From positions 1 through 33,460 of the forward strand of contig JALVVX010000033.1 of NCBI GenBank assembly GCA_027038555.1: 33,460 nt of DNA, read 5' to 3'. The stretch comes from Nautiliaceae bacterium. Lineage in GTDB: Bacteria; Campylobacterota; Campylobacteria; Campylobacterales; Nautiliaceae. The first letter of the stretch is position 1, and each line of letters starts with the position of its first letter. This document shows, in pieces, positions 16,035 through 24,085 of the stretch. The translations under genes and the position numbers were made by a program. The notes below the pieces were generated by a model. It saw only the letters and a program-made list of their open reading frames with translations, did no database searches and was not told where the DNA came from.

Positions 16035-18656
16035 ATGGATGAAAAAGTTTTACAAAATTTTCCTACCACTTTATATCTGTTGAAAGTAGCCGTTAACAAT
16101 ACATTGGAAATAATAGATTTTAAACTTATAAATCACGGCAAAAACACCCAATACTCCAAAGAAGAGTTTACAAAAGAGCTTATAGCCAATAATTTCAAAG
16201 ATTCCGATTTAAAAAAATTCGCCAAACTTTTAAAAGAAAAAAAAGACGGTAAAATCGAAATAAAATATCAATTTAAAGACAAAAACGGTAAAATTCATAC
16301 TTTTAAAGACATTTTAAAAATTATGGAAAAAAAAGACAATATTTATACCCTCTTGGGACTTGGCATTAATATTTCAAAAGAAGAAGAATTCTCTCAAATT
16401 TTCGAAGCCGTTACAGATTCAAACCATATGGGCATTCTGATATATAAAGAAAAAATAGTATTTTGTGACAATTACACCAAAAACCTACTTGAAGCCGGAG
16501 ACGAAATATATGGCATATCTCCCGCAGAGCTTTTTCCAGATTTTATGAAACCCAACATACAAAAAATAATAAAAGAGAGACTAAGCGGCAAACGGTTTGG
16601 GAAATATCACTCTCTTGAACTCCCTACTTTTAAAAACAACAGAAAATACGTTGAATTTTACGGATATACTATAACTTATGAAGGGGAATATGCCGGATTG
16701 GTAATAGTTCTTGATAAAACAAAATTTTTCAAGCATAAAAAAATACTTGAAATTATTAAAAATGTTAATTCAACACTTCTTAAACGAATTTTTAACAAAC
16801 AAATGCTGCTTAAAGAAATTATTATACAAATAAAAAACGTTTCTTATTTTAAAGATGTTTTTTTGAGCAACACTGAAATTAAAGAAAAAGGATTTTTAAG
16901 TTTAAAAATAACAGATGAATTTTTGATTTTTGAGGCAAAATATAATGATGATTTTGACGAACTTTGTATAGATACTTTAAAAGAATTACAAAAAAATATC
17001 CAAAAAACAATCAACGATATTAATAAAAATCTCACTCTTATGATATTAAAACAGGCCTTAGAACAGTCATTCCAATGGCTTTTAATAACAGATGAAAACG
17101 GCAAAATTATCTATGTAAATGATGCCGTTACAAAGATTTCCGGTTACTCAAAACACGAACTTTTAGGAAAAAGTCCGAGTATTTTCAAATCGGGTAAACA
17201 CGACGAATCTCTATATAAACAATTGTGGGAAAACATATTGAATAATAAAATATATGAAACAACATTTAAAAACAAAAATAAAAACAATCGAATCTTTTAT
17301 CTTAAAAATAAAATACTGCCGGTAAATCTTCCAAATGGTAAAAAATATTTTGTTTCCATGGGTATAGATATTACACTTCAAAAACACCTTGAAGATAAAA
17401 TTACCAATATAAAATTCAAAGATAAACTCACAGAACTTTATAATAGAAATGGCTTTATACTTACCGGAAGCGAAAAATTAAACTCTACCTATAAAAAACT
17501 TGCTCTTGCAATTATTGACATTAAAGATTTCAGAGCAATTAATGCTATTAAAGGTAATAAATTCGGAGATGAACTTTTAGAACAGTTTGCTATTCTTTTA
17601 AAAATATTTTTTCATAAAAACTCTCTTATAGGAAGAATCGGCAACGACGAATTCGCAATTCTTACTAAATTTGAAAATAAAAACAAATTAGAAGAAAAAA
17701 TAAAAACTTTTATAAAAATTATAAAAAAATTGGAAGTTCAATCATTCAAAATAAGTTTAAATATAGGAATTTCAGTTTTCCCAGATGATGATAAAGAAAT
17801 AGAAAACCTTATTGAAAAAGCCCTCACGGCCTTGGAATATGCCAAAAAAGAAGGTGATTTTACCTATATATTCTATAATAAAAATCTAAGCAAAAGTCTT
17901 CAAAAAAACATTCAAATCAAAACATTAATCAATCAAGCAATAAAAGAAGATAAATTTATTTATTATTTCCAACCCTATGTTTTTGCAAAAGACTATACCA
18001 TTACTTCTGCCGAAAGTTTAATAAGGATAAAAGAAAAAGACAATCTGATACTCCCATCAAAATTTATTGATTTCGCAGAAAAAAGCGGTCTTATCAAAGA
18101 AATTGAATTAATCATGGCAAAAAAAGCGGTTAATATTTTAAAAAAATCTCCTATCCCTCTTTCTTTTAACGTCTCGGCAATTTCTCTTAAAGACCACGAT
18201 CATCTCTTAAAACTTATAAATTTAACAAAACCTTATGCCGAACAAATAATTATAGAAATTACGGAAAGAGAATTAATATTTAATACCCAAGAAATAATAA
18301 AAAAGTTCGAACAACTTAAAACATTCGGATATACCCTTGCTATTGATGATTTTGGAACGGGATATTCTTCCTTTTCATATATAAAACATATTCCTATTGA
18401 TTTTCTAAAAATAGACATTTCCTTTATTAAAAACATAGAACAAAATAAAAAAGATTTAGCCATTACGGATGCAATTATAAATTTTTCAAAAAAATTGGGA
18501 ATAAAAACAATTGCAGAAGGAATAGAAACCCAAAAACAAGCCGAAATATTACAAAAATTAGGATGTGATTATCTTCAAGGGTACTATTTTTATAAACCTA
18601 TGCCGTTTAATGAACTTAAAAAACATATAAAAACTACAAATTCTCTTGACAATTAA
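16035..18656 (+). CDS. PAS-GGDEF-EAL c-di-GMP signalling protein
   Basis: An 873-residue multi-domain protein with no obvious membrane segment. Residues ~1-330 look like one or two divergent PAS-like sensor modules, and a clear PAS domain is at about 340-455 (WLLITDENGKIIYVNDAV, GYSKHELLGKSPSIFKSG). The GGDEF domain (~460-620) has GNDEF at about 535-539, which departs from the consensus and weakens the case for cyclase activity. The EAL domain (~635-870) reads AESLIR for EAL-LR at about 658, and keeps FNVSA, EITERE, DDFGTG, LKIDISF and AEGIE, so phosphodiesterase activity is likely. It probably lowers c-di-GMP in response to a PAS-sensed signal. It sits next to fliI, which fits motility control but is not proof. 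Confidence 0.88.
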   Translation: MDEKVLQNFPTTLYLLKVAVNNTLEIIDFKLINHGKNTQYSKEEFTKELIANNFKDSDLKKFAKLLKEKKDGKIEIKYQFKDKNGKIHTFKDILKIMEKKDNIYTLLGLGINISKEEEFSQIFEAVTDSNHMGILIYKEKIVFCDNYTKNLLEAGDEIYGISPAELFPDFMKPNIQKIIKERLSGKRFGKYHSLELPTFKNNRKYVEFYGYTITYEGEYAGLVIVLDKTKFFKHKKILEIIKNVNSTLLKRIFNKQMLLKEIIIQIKNVSYFKDVFLSNTEIKEKGFLSLKITDEFLIFEAKYNDDFDELCIDTLKELQKNIQKTINDINKNLTLMILKQALEQSFQWLLITDENGKIIYVNDAVTKISGYSKHELLGKSPSIFKSGKHDESLYKQLWENILNNKIYETTFKNKNKNNRIFYLKNKILPVNLPNGKKYFVSMGIDITLQKHLEDKITNIKFKDKLTELYNRNGFILTGSEKLNSTYKKLALAIIDIKDFRAINAIKGNKFGDELLEQFAILLKIFFHKNSLIGRIGNDEFAILTKFENKNKLEEKIKTFIKIIKKLEVQSFKISLNIGISVFPDDDKEIENLIEKALTALEYAKKEGDFTYIFYNKNLSKSLQKNIQIKTLINQAIKEDKFIYYFQPYVFAKDYTITSAESLIRIKEKDNLILPSKFIDFAEKSGLIKEIELIMAKKAVNILKKSPIPLSFNVSAISLKDHDHLLKLINLTKPYAEQIIIEITERELIFNTQEIIKKFEQLKTFGYTLAIDDFGTGYSSFSYIKHIPIDFLKIDISFIKNIEQNKKDLAITDAIINFSKKLGIKTIAEGIETQKQAEILQKLGCDYLQGYYFYKPMPFNELKKHIKTTNSLDN

Positions 18657-18674
18657 AATCTTTTTTCATATAAT
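18646..18674 (+). promoter_or_regulatory. Perfect sigma70 promoter of the tRNA cluster
   Basis: TTGACA at 18646-18651 and TATAAT at 18669-18674 are separated by exactly 17 bases, an exact match to the sigma70 consensus. The -35 overlaps the last codons and stop region of the EAL gene. Transcription would begin about 18681, some 9 bases before tRNA-Pro. Promoters in this phylum usually lack a conserved -35, so the full match suggests strong stable-RNA transcription. Confidence 0.85.
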
Positions 18675-18689
18675 TTCAATCCACAAAGA

Positions 18690-18767
18690 CGGAGTGTAGC
18701 GCAGTTTGGTTAGCGCACCTGGTTTGGGACCAGGGGGTCGGGGGTTCGAGTCCCTCCACTCCGACCA
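18690..18767 (+). tRNA. tRNA-Pro (TGG anticodon)
   Basis: Cloverleaf with acceptor CGGAGTG paired to CACTCCG. The anticodon arm CCTGG-TTTGGGA-CCAGG has anticodon TGG, and the T arm has GGTTCGAGTCC. The encoded 3' end is A then CCA. It is the first tRNA after the promoter. Confidence 0.96.
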
Positions 18768-18770
18768 TTT

Positions 18771-18813
18771 ATCCACTATAAGTGAAGAGCTTGCCTGAGC
18801 TTCTCACTTGTGG
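18771..18813 (+). other. Imperfect hairpin between tRNA-Pro and tRNA-His
   Basis: The 44-base spacer, the longest but one in the cluster, holds CCAC...AAGTGA paired with TCACTT...GTGG, and an inner GAGCT/AGCTT stem with loop TGCCTG. The right-hand GTGG uses the first bases of tRNA-His. CCTGAGCT (18794-18801) is also complementary to AGCTCAGG of the tRNA-His D arm (18821-18828). It may be a processing signal. Confidence 0.55.
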
Positions 18814-18889
18814 TGGGTGTAGCTCAGGTGGTTAGAGCACCAGGTTGTGGCCCTGGGGGTCGCCGGTTCGAGTCCGGTCATCCACCCCA
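18812..18889 (+). tRNA. tRNA-His (GTG anticodon)
   Basis: Acceptor GTGGGTG pairs with CATCCAC, with the extra 5' G (-1) at 18812 opposite the C discriminator, the hallmark of tRNA-His. The anticodon arm CCAGG-TTGTGGC-CCTGG has anticodon GTG. CCA is encoded at 18887-18889. Confidence 0.96.
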
Positions 18890-18934
18890 TTGCTCTATCC
18901 AGTTTAGCGTCCGTAGCTCAACTGGATAGAGCAA
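18890..18934 (+). repeat. 15-bp perfect inverted repeat spanning tRNA-Arg leader and D arm
   Basis: TTGCTCTATCCAGTT (18890-18904) fills almost the whole 17-base spacer after tRNA-His. It is the exact reverse complement of AACTGGATAGAGCAA (18920-18934), the D-loop and 3' D-stem of the next tRNA. The 15-base loop contains the tRNA 5' acceptor strand. It is also complementary to the D arm of the following tRNA-Arg(TCT) at 19015-19029, with one G-T wobble. Confidence 0.9.
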
Positions 18935-18983
18935 CGGACTTCGGATCCGTAGGTTGTAGGTTCGAGTCCTACCGGACGCACCA
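18907..18983 (+). tRNA. tRNA-Arg (TCG anticodon)
   Basis: Acceptor GCGTCCG pairs with CGGACGC. The anticodon arm ACGGA-CTTCGGA-TCCGT has anticodon TCG, and the T arm has GGTTCGAGTCC. Discriminator A and encoded CCA. Its D arm is the target of the inverted repeat in its own leader. Confidence 0.96.
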
Positions 18984-19001
18984 ATAACAAGCTCACAATA
19001 T

Positions 19002-19078
19002 GCGCCCTTAGCTCAGCTGGATAGAGCAACGGCCTTCTAAGCCGTAGGTCGCAGGTTCGAGTCCTGCAGGGCGTACCA
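19002..19078 (+). tRNA. tRNA-Arg (TCT anticodon)
   Basis: Acceptor GCGCCCT pairs with AGGGCGT (G-T at the first pair). The anticodon arm ACGGC-CTTCTAA-GCCGT has anticodon TCT, reading AGA/AGG, which dominate arginine coding in this AT-rich genome. Discriminator A and encoded CCA. Confidence 0.96.
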
Positions 19079-19114
19079 CTTATTTACATTTATCATAAAA
19101 TTCTCCTAATGTTT

Positions 19115-19199
19115 GCGGGAGTGGTGGAATTGGCAGACACGCCAGACTTAGGATCTGGTGCCGCAAGGCGTGGAGGTTCGAGTCCTCTCTCCCGCACCA
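19115..19199 (+). tRNA. tRNA-Leu (TAG anticodon)
   Basis: An 85-base class II tRNA: acceptor GCGGGAG pairs with CTCCCGC. The anticodon arm CCAGA-CTTAGGA-TCTGG has anticodon TAG. A variable arm (TGCCGCAAGGCG) forms a short stem, and CCA is encoded. It is the last tRNA of the cluster; no convincing intrinsic terminator follows. Confidence 0.96.
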
Positions 19200-19469
19200 G
19201 TTTATCTTTTAAAATCCCTGTAAATACAATAACTTAAAGATTTAAACTAAAAACAAGGCCTCGAATAATCCTTTTTAAAAATAACGTCATAATTTTATAA
19301 TTACAACTATAAAAATCATATCAAATTTTATAGATACAACTATAATTTAACATAAACACACCTAAAATACTTTTCTACTGCAATACTAATAATTACACTC
19401 ATAATTATTTCCAATTCAAATAAAATTTTTATATTATATGTCTCAAAAACAGATATTAAAAGGAAAACC
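19200..19469. promoter_or_regulatory. AT-rich gap with three N6-spaced inverted repeats
   Basis: The 270 bases between tRNA-Leu and the ABC exporter hold no credible gene. Palindrome 1 (19295-19312) is TTATAA-N6-CTATAA. Palindrome 2 (19328-19345) is a perfect TTATAG-N6-CTATAA. They lie in a direct repeat (19291-19314 and 19324-19347, about 20-22 of 24 bases the same) offset by 33 bases, close to three helical turns. Palindrome 3 (19388-19409) is a perfect AATAATTA-N6-TAATTATT. A TATATTATAT stretch near 19430-19439 could be the -10 of the exporter gene. The pairs look like repressor operators. Confidence 0.6.
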
Positions 19470-21167
19470 TTGTATAGCTTTAAAAATTTGGTAAAAGAGA
19501 TAAAAAAATACAAAAAAGAGTTTATTTTAGCCCAGATTGTTGCAATTATAGCTACTTTAATCTCAGTTCCGATTCCTTTATTTATGCCCCTTTTAATTGA
19601 TGAAGTACTGCTTCATAAAGGTGGCAGATGGATAGAAATAATCAATCATTTTTTTCATAACTGCAACACCTTTTGTTATGTGATAATTACTTTTTTAGTG
19701 GTTGTGCTTTTGCGGACTTTATTTGTAGGAGCAAATGTACTTCAAACTTATCTTTTTGAAAAAATAACAAAAGACATAACTTTTAAAATCAGAATTAGAG
19801 TGATTGAACATCTAAAACGCCTCTCAATAAACGAATATGAAAATCTAAAAACGGGCGACATTGCAAGCCGGCTTATCAGCGATGTTAACACAGTGGAAGA
19901 ATTTTTAATAAAATCGGTATCAAAACTTATAATTTCTTCGCTTATGCTTATAGGTATAGCCGTTGTACTGCTGATAATCGACTGGCGGCTTGGGCTTTTT
20001 ATACTTTTTTTAAATCCGTTTGTGGTTGTACTATCAGGCAAAATCGCAAGCAAAGTCAAAAAATACAAAAAAGAACAAAATAAAGCAATTTCAATATTCC
20101 AAGAAGCACTTATCGAAACACTTGAACTTTTTGAGCAGATAAAGGCATTCAATAAAGAAAAATTCTTTTTTAAAAGAATATTCAATCTGGCAAAAGAGCT
20201 CAAAGAAAAATCTTTTAATTTTTCCTATAAAAGCGAGGCTTATTCGAAGCTTAGCCACCTTACATTTTTTATCGGATATGAAATTATAAGAGCCGCCGGT
20301 ATTTTAGCCGTGGCTTACGGAACTTTGAGCATAGGGCTTATGATAGCGGTGTTTGCGTATCTTTGGTATATGATGACACCTATTCAGGAGATTATCTCGA
20401 TTCAATACAGCTTTTACAGTGCAAAAGCGGCCTTAGAGAGAATCAATCAAATTTTGACATTAAAAACAGAGCCTGTCTTCCCGCACAAAAAAAATCCTTT
20501 TGACAAACCGGTTACGATTGAACTTAAAAACATATCGTTTAAATATAAAGAGAGCAATTATATTTTCAAAAATGCAAACGCCACAATACATCCGAACAAA
20601 ATCACGGCCTTAATAGGCGCAAGCGGAGGCGGTAAAACCACCTTAGCAAAAATCATAGCCGGGCTTTTGGTAGTTGAAGAGGGTGATGTGGTTTATAACG
20701 GCGCAAGTTTTAAAGAAATCGGACTTGATAAAATAAGAGAAAACGTAACATTAATACTCCAAGAAACCAGGCTTTTTAACGATACTTTGCGTTTTAACCT
20801 CACACTTGGAAGAGAATTTGATGAAAAAGAGATTATCGAAGCATTAAAAAAAGCGGAACTGCTTGAAACCGTTCAAAAAATGCCAAAAGGACTTGATACT
20901 TATGTAGGCAAAAACGGCGTAAAACTCAGCGGCGGACAAAAACAGCGCGTTGCCATAGCAAGGGCACTTTTATTCAAACCAAAAGTTGTAATTTTGGACG
21001 AATCCACCTCAGCCCTTGATATAGAAACGGAAGATAAAGTCTTTAAAAACATAGAGAACTTTTTACTTTCAAGAACTTCCATCATCATAGCCCACAGAGC
21101 TGAGACAATAGCAAAAGCAGATGAAATACTGATGGTAAAAAACAAAACTATTCTAAAAATTTCTTAG
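19470..21167 (+). CDS. ABC exporter, fused permease/ATPase (MsbA-like)
   Basis: A 565-residue half-transporter: an N-terminal six-helix membrane domain (~15-310) and a C-terminal ATPase domain (~345-565). Walker A IGASGGGKTTLAK begins near residue 384; the Q-loop is LILQETRLFND, the signature LSGGQKQRVAIARAL is near 487, Walker B is KVVILDEST, and the H-loop is IIAHR. The family exports lipids, lipid-linked glycans, peptides or drugs; the substrate here cannot be told. The start is TTG 19470 with AAAAGGAAA 3-11 bases upstream. Operator-like repeats lie upstream. Its 3' end overlaps the convergent RNA ligase by 20 bases. Confidence 0.9.
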   Translation: MYSFKNLVKEIKKYKKEFILAQIVAIIATLISVPIPLFMPLLIDEVLLHKGGRWIEIINHFFHNCNTFCYVIITFLVVVLLRTLFVGANVLQTYLFEKITKDITFKIRIRVIEHLKRLSINEYENLKTGDIASRLISDVNTVEEFLIKSVSKLIISSLMLIGIAVVLLIIDWRLGLFILFLNPFVVVLSGKIASKVKKYKKEQNKAISIFQEALIETLELFEQIKAFNKEKFFFKRIFNLAKELKEKSFNFSYKSEAYSKLSHLTFFIGYEIIRAAGILAVAYGTLSIGLMIAVFAYLWYMMTPIQEIISIQYSFYSAKAALERINQILTLKTEPVFPHKKNPFDKPVTIELKNISFKYKESNYIFKNANATIHPNKITALIGASGGGKTTLAKIIAGLLVVEEGDVVYNGASFKEIGLDKIRENVTLILQETRLFNDTLRFNLTLGREFDEKEIIEALKKAELLETVQKMPKGLDTYVGKNGVKLSGGQKQRVAIARALLFKPKVVILDESTSALDIETEDKVFKNIENFLLSRTSIIIAHRAETIAKADEILMVKNKTILKIS

Positions 21168-22224
21168 CGTTTTTGAGCTTAATGATATGCTCTTTTACCC
21201 ATTCTTTAAGGGGTTTTGTTGAATTTTGTTTTTTACATATTGCAATAATTTCATAATTTTTATCATTACCAAATTTCTTTTGAGCTTCTTTTTTTGTCAT
21301 TTTAAGGGCTTTTTTGATTTTATTTTCAAGCTCTTTATATTTTTTATTAAATTTCTCTTCTATCTCTTTTATAAACTGATATTTTTCGCTTTTTTTATTT
21401 AAAATCTCTTTTATTTCATCTATTTCCCCGTTTAATATATGCGAAATAATGCTGTTTTCTTTTATATCCCCTAAAATTTTATGTCTTTTAAGGTATTCTT
21501 TTGTTTTTACTTTTACAAATTTCATATCTTCAAATATCATAACCCAGCCCTCTTTGCTTATACATACATTTTTCTCCTCTAAATAATCACTTAGTGGCTT
21601 AGAAGCGCATACTGGGGCACATTCTACGCCGAATTCTTTTGCTTCATCTTCAAATGACAAATCATACTCTCCTGTTTTTAAATCCCTCACCTGAACCAAA
21701 ACAAGTCTTTCACTCCCATAATCCATCACAACCTGAGTTTTTGGGGAAAAATATTCAAAAAGAGGGATTTTCCCTTCTTTTAATTTTTTATTTACATAAT
21801 TTTTTAAATTTTCATTTATTTCATACATCTCCTGCGCTCTTTTTGCCTGAAAAGAATCAAATCTCAGTTTTGATTTAAAATATACTTTATTATCAATCAA
21901 TATCGGATGAACAAAAGTCCCGTCAATTTTCTCCTGGACTTTAATAACCTTTTTATCTTTCAAATCTTCTTCCATCCACCCTGGCGCCTGATTCAGCTCA
22001 AAAAATTTATGAATCCCAATAAACCTTTCCCATTTTTCACCGTTTTTTACAAAAGTAAGGGCTCTTAGCTCCCATGCATTAAACTTTTCAAACTCTTCGT
22101 AATTTCCTTGTTTATAATGATAAACGGCTATTTCTTTTCCGTTGAAAACCAAATCTTTTCTAAAAAACTGCTTTGAATTTTCAACAATATAATCACACTC
22201 TTCCTTACTTGGCAAATAAAACAC
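21148..22224 (-). CDS. T4 Rnl1-type ATP-dependent RNA ligase
   Basis: About 358 residues. Nucleotidyltransferase motifs appear in order: motif I EKIDGTF with the adenylated lysine (K101 counting from the TTG at 22230, K99 from the GTG used here), motif III-like FEYFSP near 158-163, motif IV EGWVMIFED near 227-235, and motif V KFVKVKTKEY near 237-246. The segment LRALTF...GIHKFFELNQ before motif I matches the Rnl1 N-terminal pattern (RG-F...KFFNLNE in T4). Rnl1 enzymes seal 5'-phosphate to 3'-OH RNA ends, classically broken tRNA anticodon loops. GTG 22224 is preferred: AAGG is 6 bases before it, whereas TTG 22230 abuts AAGG. It is a single gene, convergent with the exporter and 2 kb from five tRNA genes. 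Confidence 0.86.
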   Translation of the reverse strand: MFYLPSKEECDYIVENSKQFFRKDLVFNGKEIAVYHYKQGNYEEFEKFNAWELRALTFVKNGEKWERFIGIHKFFELNQAPGWMEEDLKDKKVIKVQEKIDGTFVHPILIDNKVYFKSKLRFDSFQAKRAQEMYEINENLKNYVNKKLKEGKIPLFEYFSPKTQVVMDYGSERLVLVQVRDLKTGEYDLSFEDEAKEFGVECAPVCASKPLSDYLEEKNVCISKEGWVMIFEDMKFVKVKTKEYLKRHKILGDIKENSIISHILNGEIDEIKEILNKKSEKYQFIKEIEEKFNKKYKELENKIKKALKMTKKEAQKKFGNDKNYEIIAICKKQNSTKPLKEWVKEHIIKLKNAKKFLE

Positions 22225-22244
22225 ACTCAACCTTTTTTAGTTTA

Positions 22245-22250
22245 ATTATA
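22245..22250 (-). promoter_or_regulatory. -10 element for the RNA ligase gene
   Basis: The minus strand reads TATAAT at 22250-22245, about 20 bases before the preferred GTG start. This leaves a leader of roughly 12-15 bases carrying AAAAAAGG. No clear -35 is seen. The ilvD leader runs the other way from the same short region. Confidence 0.5.
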
Positions 22251-22312
22251 TCAAATTTTTGCTTTGCATTTTTTATTTTAAAGTGCTAAAATTGCCTAAA
22301 AAAAGGAAAGAG

Positions 22313-24001
22313 ATGAGAAGTGACGAAATAAAAAAAGGATGGCACAGAGCCCCTCACAGAAGTCTTCTTAGAGCTTGTGGACTTAAAGACGAAGATTTTG
22401 ACAAACCGTTTATCGGAGTTGCAAATAGCTTTATTGAAATAATTCCAGGACATTTTTTCCTTAATAAATATGCAGAAATTGTAAAAGATGAAATTAGAAA
22501 AAACGGATGCGTTCCTTTTGAATTCAATACAATTGGCGTAGATGACGGTATTGCAATGGGACATGACGGTATGCTCTATTCCTTGCCAAGCCGTGAAATT
22601 ATTGCAAACAGCGTTGAAACAGTTATGAACGCCCATAAACTTGATGCAATGATTTGTATTCCAAACTGCGATAAAATTACTCCCGGTATGGTAATGGGGG
22701 CACTTAGGGTAAATGTACCGACTATTTTTGTTACAGGCGGGCCTATGAGAGCAGGACATTTATCTGATGGGACACCAATTGACCTTGCTACTGTTTTTGA
22801 AGGTGTAGGTAAATTCGAAAAAGGTGAAATTGATGAAAATATGCTTTATCAGTTAGAATGCGAAGCATGTCCTGGTGGGGGAAGTTGTAGCGGTATGTTT
22901 ACTGCAAATTCTATGAATACATTAATTGAAGCGATGGGTATAGCCCTAAAAGGAAACGGAACAATTCCTGCTCTTACACCTGAGAGGGAAGAACTTTTAA
23001 GAAAAGCGGCCAGAAGAATATGTGAAATTGCTAAAAGCGAAGAACTTACAGAACAATACAGAATCAAAAACATTATAAACAAAAAAGCAATCCATAACGC
23101 ATTTGTTGTTGATATGGCTATGGGCGGAAGCTCAAATACAGTTTTACACGTTACAGCAATTGCAAAAGAAGCAGGAGTTGATTTTGAACTTAAAGAACTT
23201 AACGAAATAGCAAGACACACAAGCCATATCGCAAAAATTTCACCTTCACTTCAAACGGTACATATGGAAGATATCAACAGAGCCGGTGGAATGAGTGCGG
23301 TAATGAAAGAAATAAGCAAAAGAAGCGATACAATACTTTATCTTGACAATCCTGTGATTGAGGGCGGAACAGTAGCAGATAGAATCAAAGATGCAAAAGT
23401 GCTTGATTACAGTGTAATTCATCCGGTGGAAAATCCTTACAGCAAAGTAGGTGGACTTGCTATACTTTACGGTAACCTTGCAGAAGAAGGATGTGTTATC
23501 AAAACAGCAGGAATTACAGGTGAGAGAAAATTCACGGGACCTGCTGTATGCTTTGATTCCCAACAAGAGGCAATTGACGGTATTACAGGCGGAAAGGTAA
23601 AAGAAGGAGATGTTGTTGTAATCAGATATGAAGGACCAAAAGGAGGTCCGGGAATGCAGGAGATGCTTGCACCTACAAGCCTTATTATGGGTATGGGGCT
23701 TGGAGATAAAGTGGCACTTATTACAGATGGAAGATTTTCCGGTGCTACAAGGGGTCTTAGTATCGGTCACGTAAGCCCTGAGGCTGCGGAGGGTGGAATG
23801 ATAGGTTTACTTAAAGATGGGGACATTATCGAAATAGATGTTGATAACTTTTCAATCAATGTAAAACTTAGTGATGAAGAGATTGAAAAAAGAAAAAAAG
23901 AATTTAAACCCCTCAAAAAAGACATTCCGGGCAAATGGCTCAGACAATACAGAATGCTTGTTACAAATGCGGCAAACGGCGCAATTTTAAAAGCAGATTA
24001 A
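22313..24001 (+). CDS. ilvD: Dihydroxy-acid dehydratase
   Basis: 562 residues from ATG 22313, chosen because [19 protein letters not shown] is the usual IlvD N-terminus and AAAAGGAAAGAG lies just before it; upstream in-frame codons back to 22259 are not conserved. The enzyme makes 2-keto acids in valine, isoleucine and pantothenate synthesis. Iron-sulfur cysteines lie in [12 protein letters not shown] (about 115-126) and [14 protein letters not shown] (about 184-197), and the C-terminal [14 protein letters not shown] holds active-site residues. A hairpin terminator overlaps the stop. leuC, another branched-chain gene, lies about 7 kb downstream. Confidence 0.97.
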   Translation: MRSDEIKKGWHRAPHRSLLRACGLKDEDFDKPFIGVANSFIEIIPGHFFLNKYAEIVKDEIRKNGCVPFEFNTIGVDDGIAMGHDGMLYSLPSREIIANSVETVMNAHKLDAMICIPNCDKITPGMVMGALRVNVPTIFVTGGPMRAGHLSDGTPIDLATVFEGVGKFEKGEIDENMLYQLECEACPGGGSCSGMFTANSMNTLIEAMGIALKGNGTIPALTPEREELLRKAARRICEIAKSEELTEQYRIKNIINKKAIHNAFVVDMAMGGSSNTVLHVTAIAKEAGVDFELKELNEIARHTSHIAKISPSLQTVHMEDINRAGGMSAVMKEISKRSDTILYLDNPVIEGGTVADRIKDAKVLDYSVIHPVENPYSKVGGLAILYGNLAEEGCVIKTAGITGERKFTGPAVCFDSQQEAIDGITGGKVKEGDVVVIRYEGPKGGPGMQEMLAPTSLIMGMGLGDKVALITDGRFSGATRGLSIGHVSPEAAEGGMIGLLKDGDIIEIDVDNFSINVKLSDEEIEKRKKEFKPLKKDIPGKWLRQYRMLVTNAANGAILKAD

Positions 24002-24011
24002 TTCTGCTTTT
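23989..24011 (+). terminator. Intrinsic terminator overlapping the ilvD stop
   Basis: A perfect 9-bp stem AAAAGCAGA / TCTGCTTTT encloses the loop TTAAT. The left arm codes the last ilvD residues (KAD) and the stop lies at the loop. The right arm ends in TTTT followed by CTTC, so the U-run is imperfect. Confidence 0.7.
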
Positions 24012-24085
24012 CTTCTATTAATCTTCATTAGACTTTTTTTAAATATTGGAGTATCATTCATAATAACAAAAATAAAAGGCAAGTA

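Noticed and set aside
18690-19199. tRNA 3' end repeats as an integration site
   Set aside because: No second copy of a tRNA 3' end was noticed elsewhere in the window, and no integrase is present.
19200-19290. Intrinsic terminator after tRNA-Leu
   Set aside because: No stable G/C hairpin followed by a U-run is visible; AAGG...CCTTTTT near 19255-19277 is too weak.
21148-22230. Prophage or mobile-island origin for the RNA ligase region
   Set aside because: No integrase, phage structural genes or tRNA-end duplications (attachment sites) are seen on either side.
22259-22312. Upstream extension of ilvD to 22259
   Set aside because: The usual IlvD N-terminus starts at 22313, just after a good ribosome site; the extension is promoter-like sequence.
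22286-24000. Long minus-strand open frames opposite ilvD (for example 22286-22759 and 23246-23770)
   Set aside because: They lie wholly antisense to a strongly conserved gene, have cysteine- and histidine-rich unnatural composition, and lack ribosome sites.
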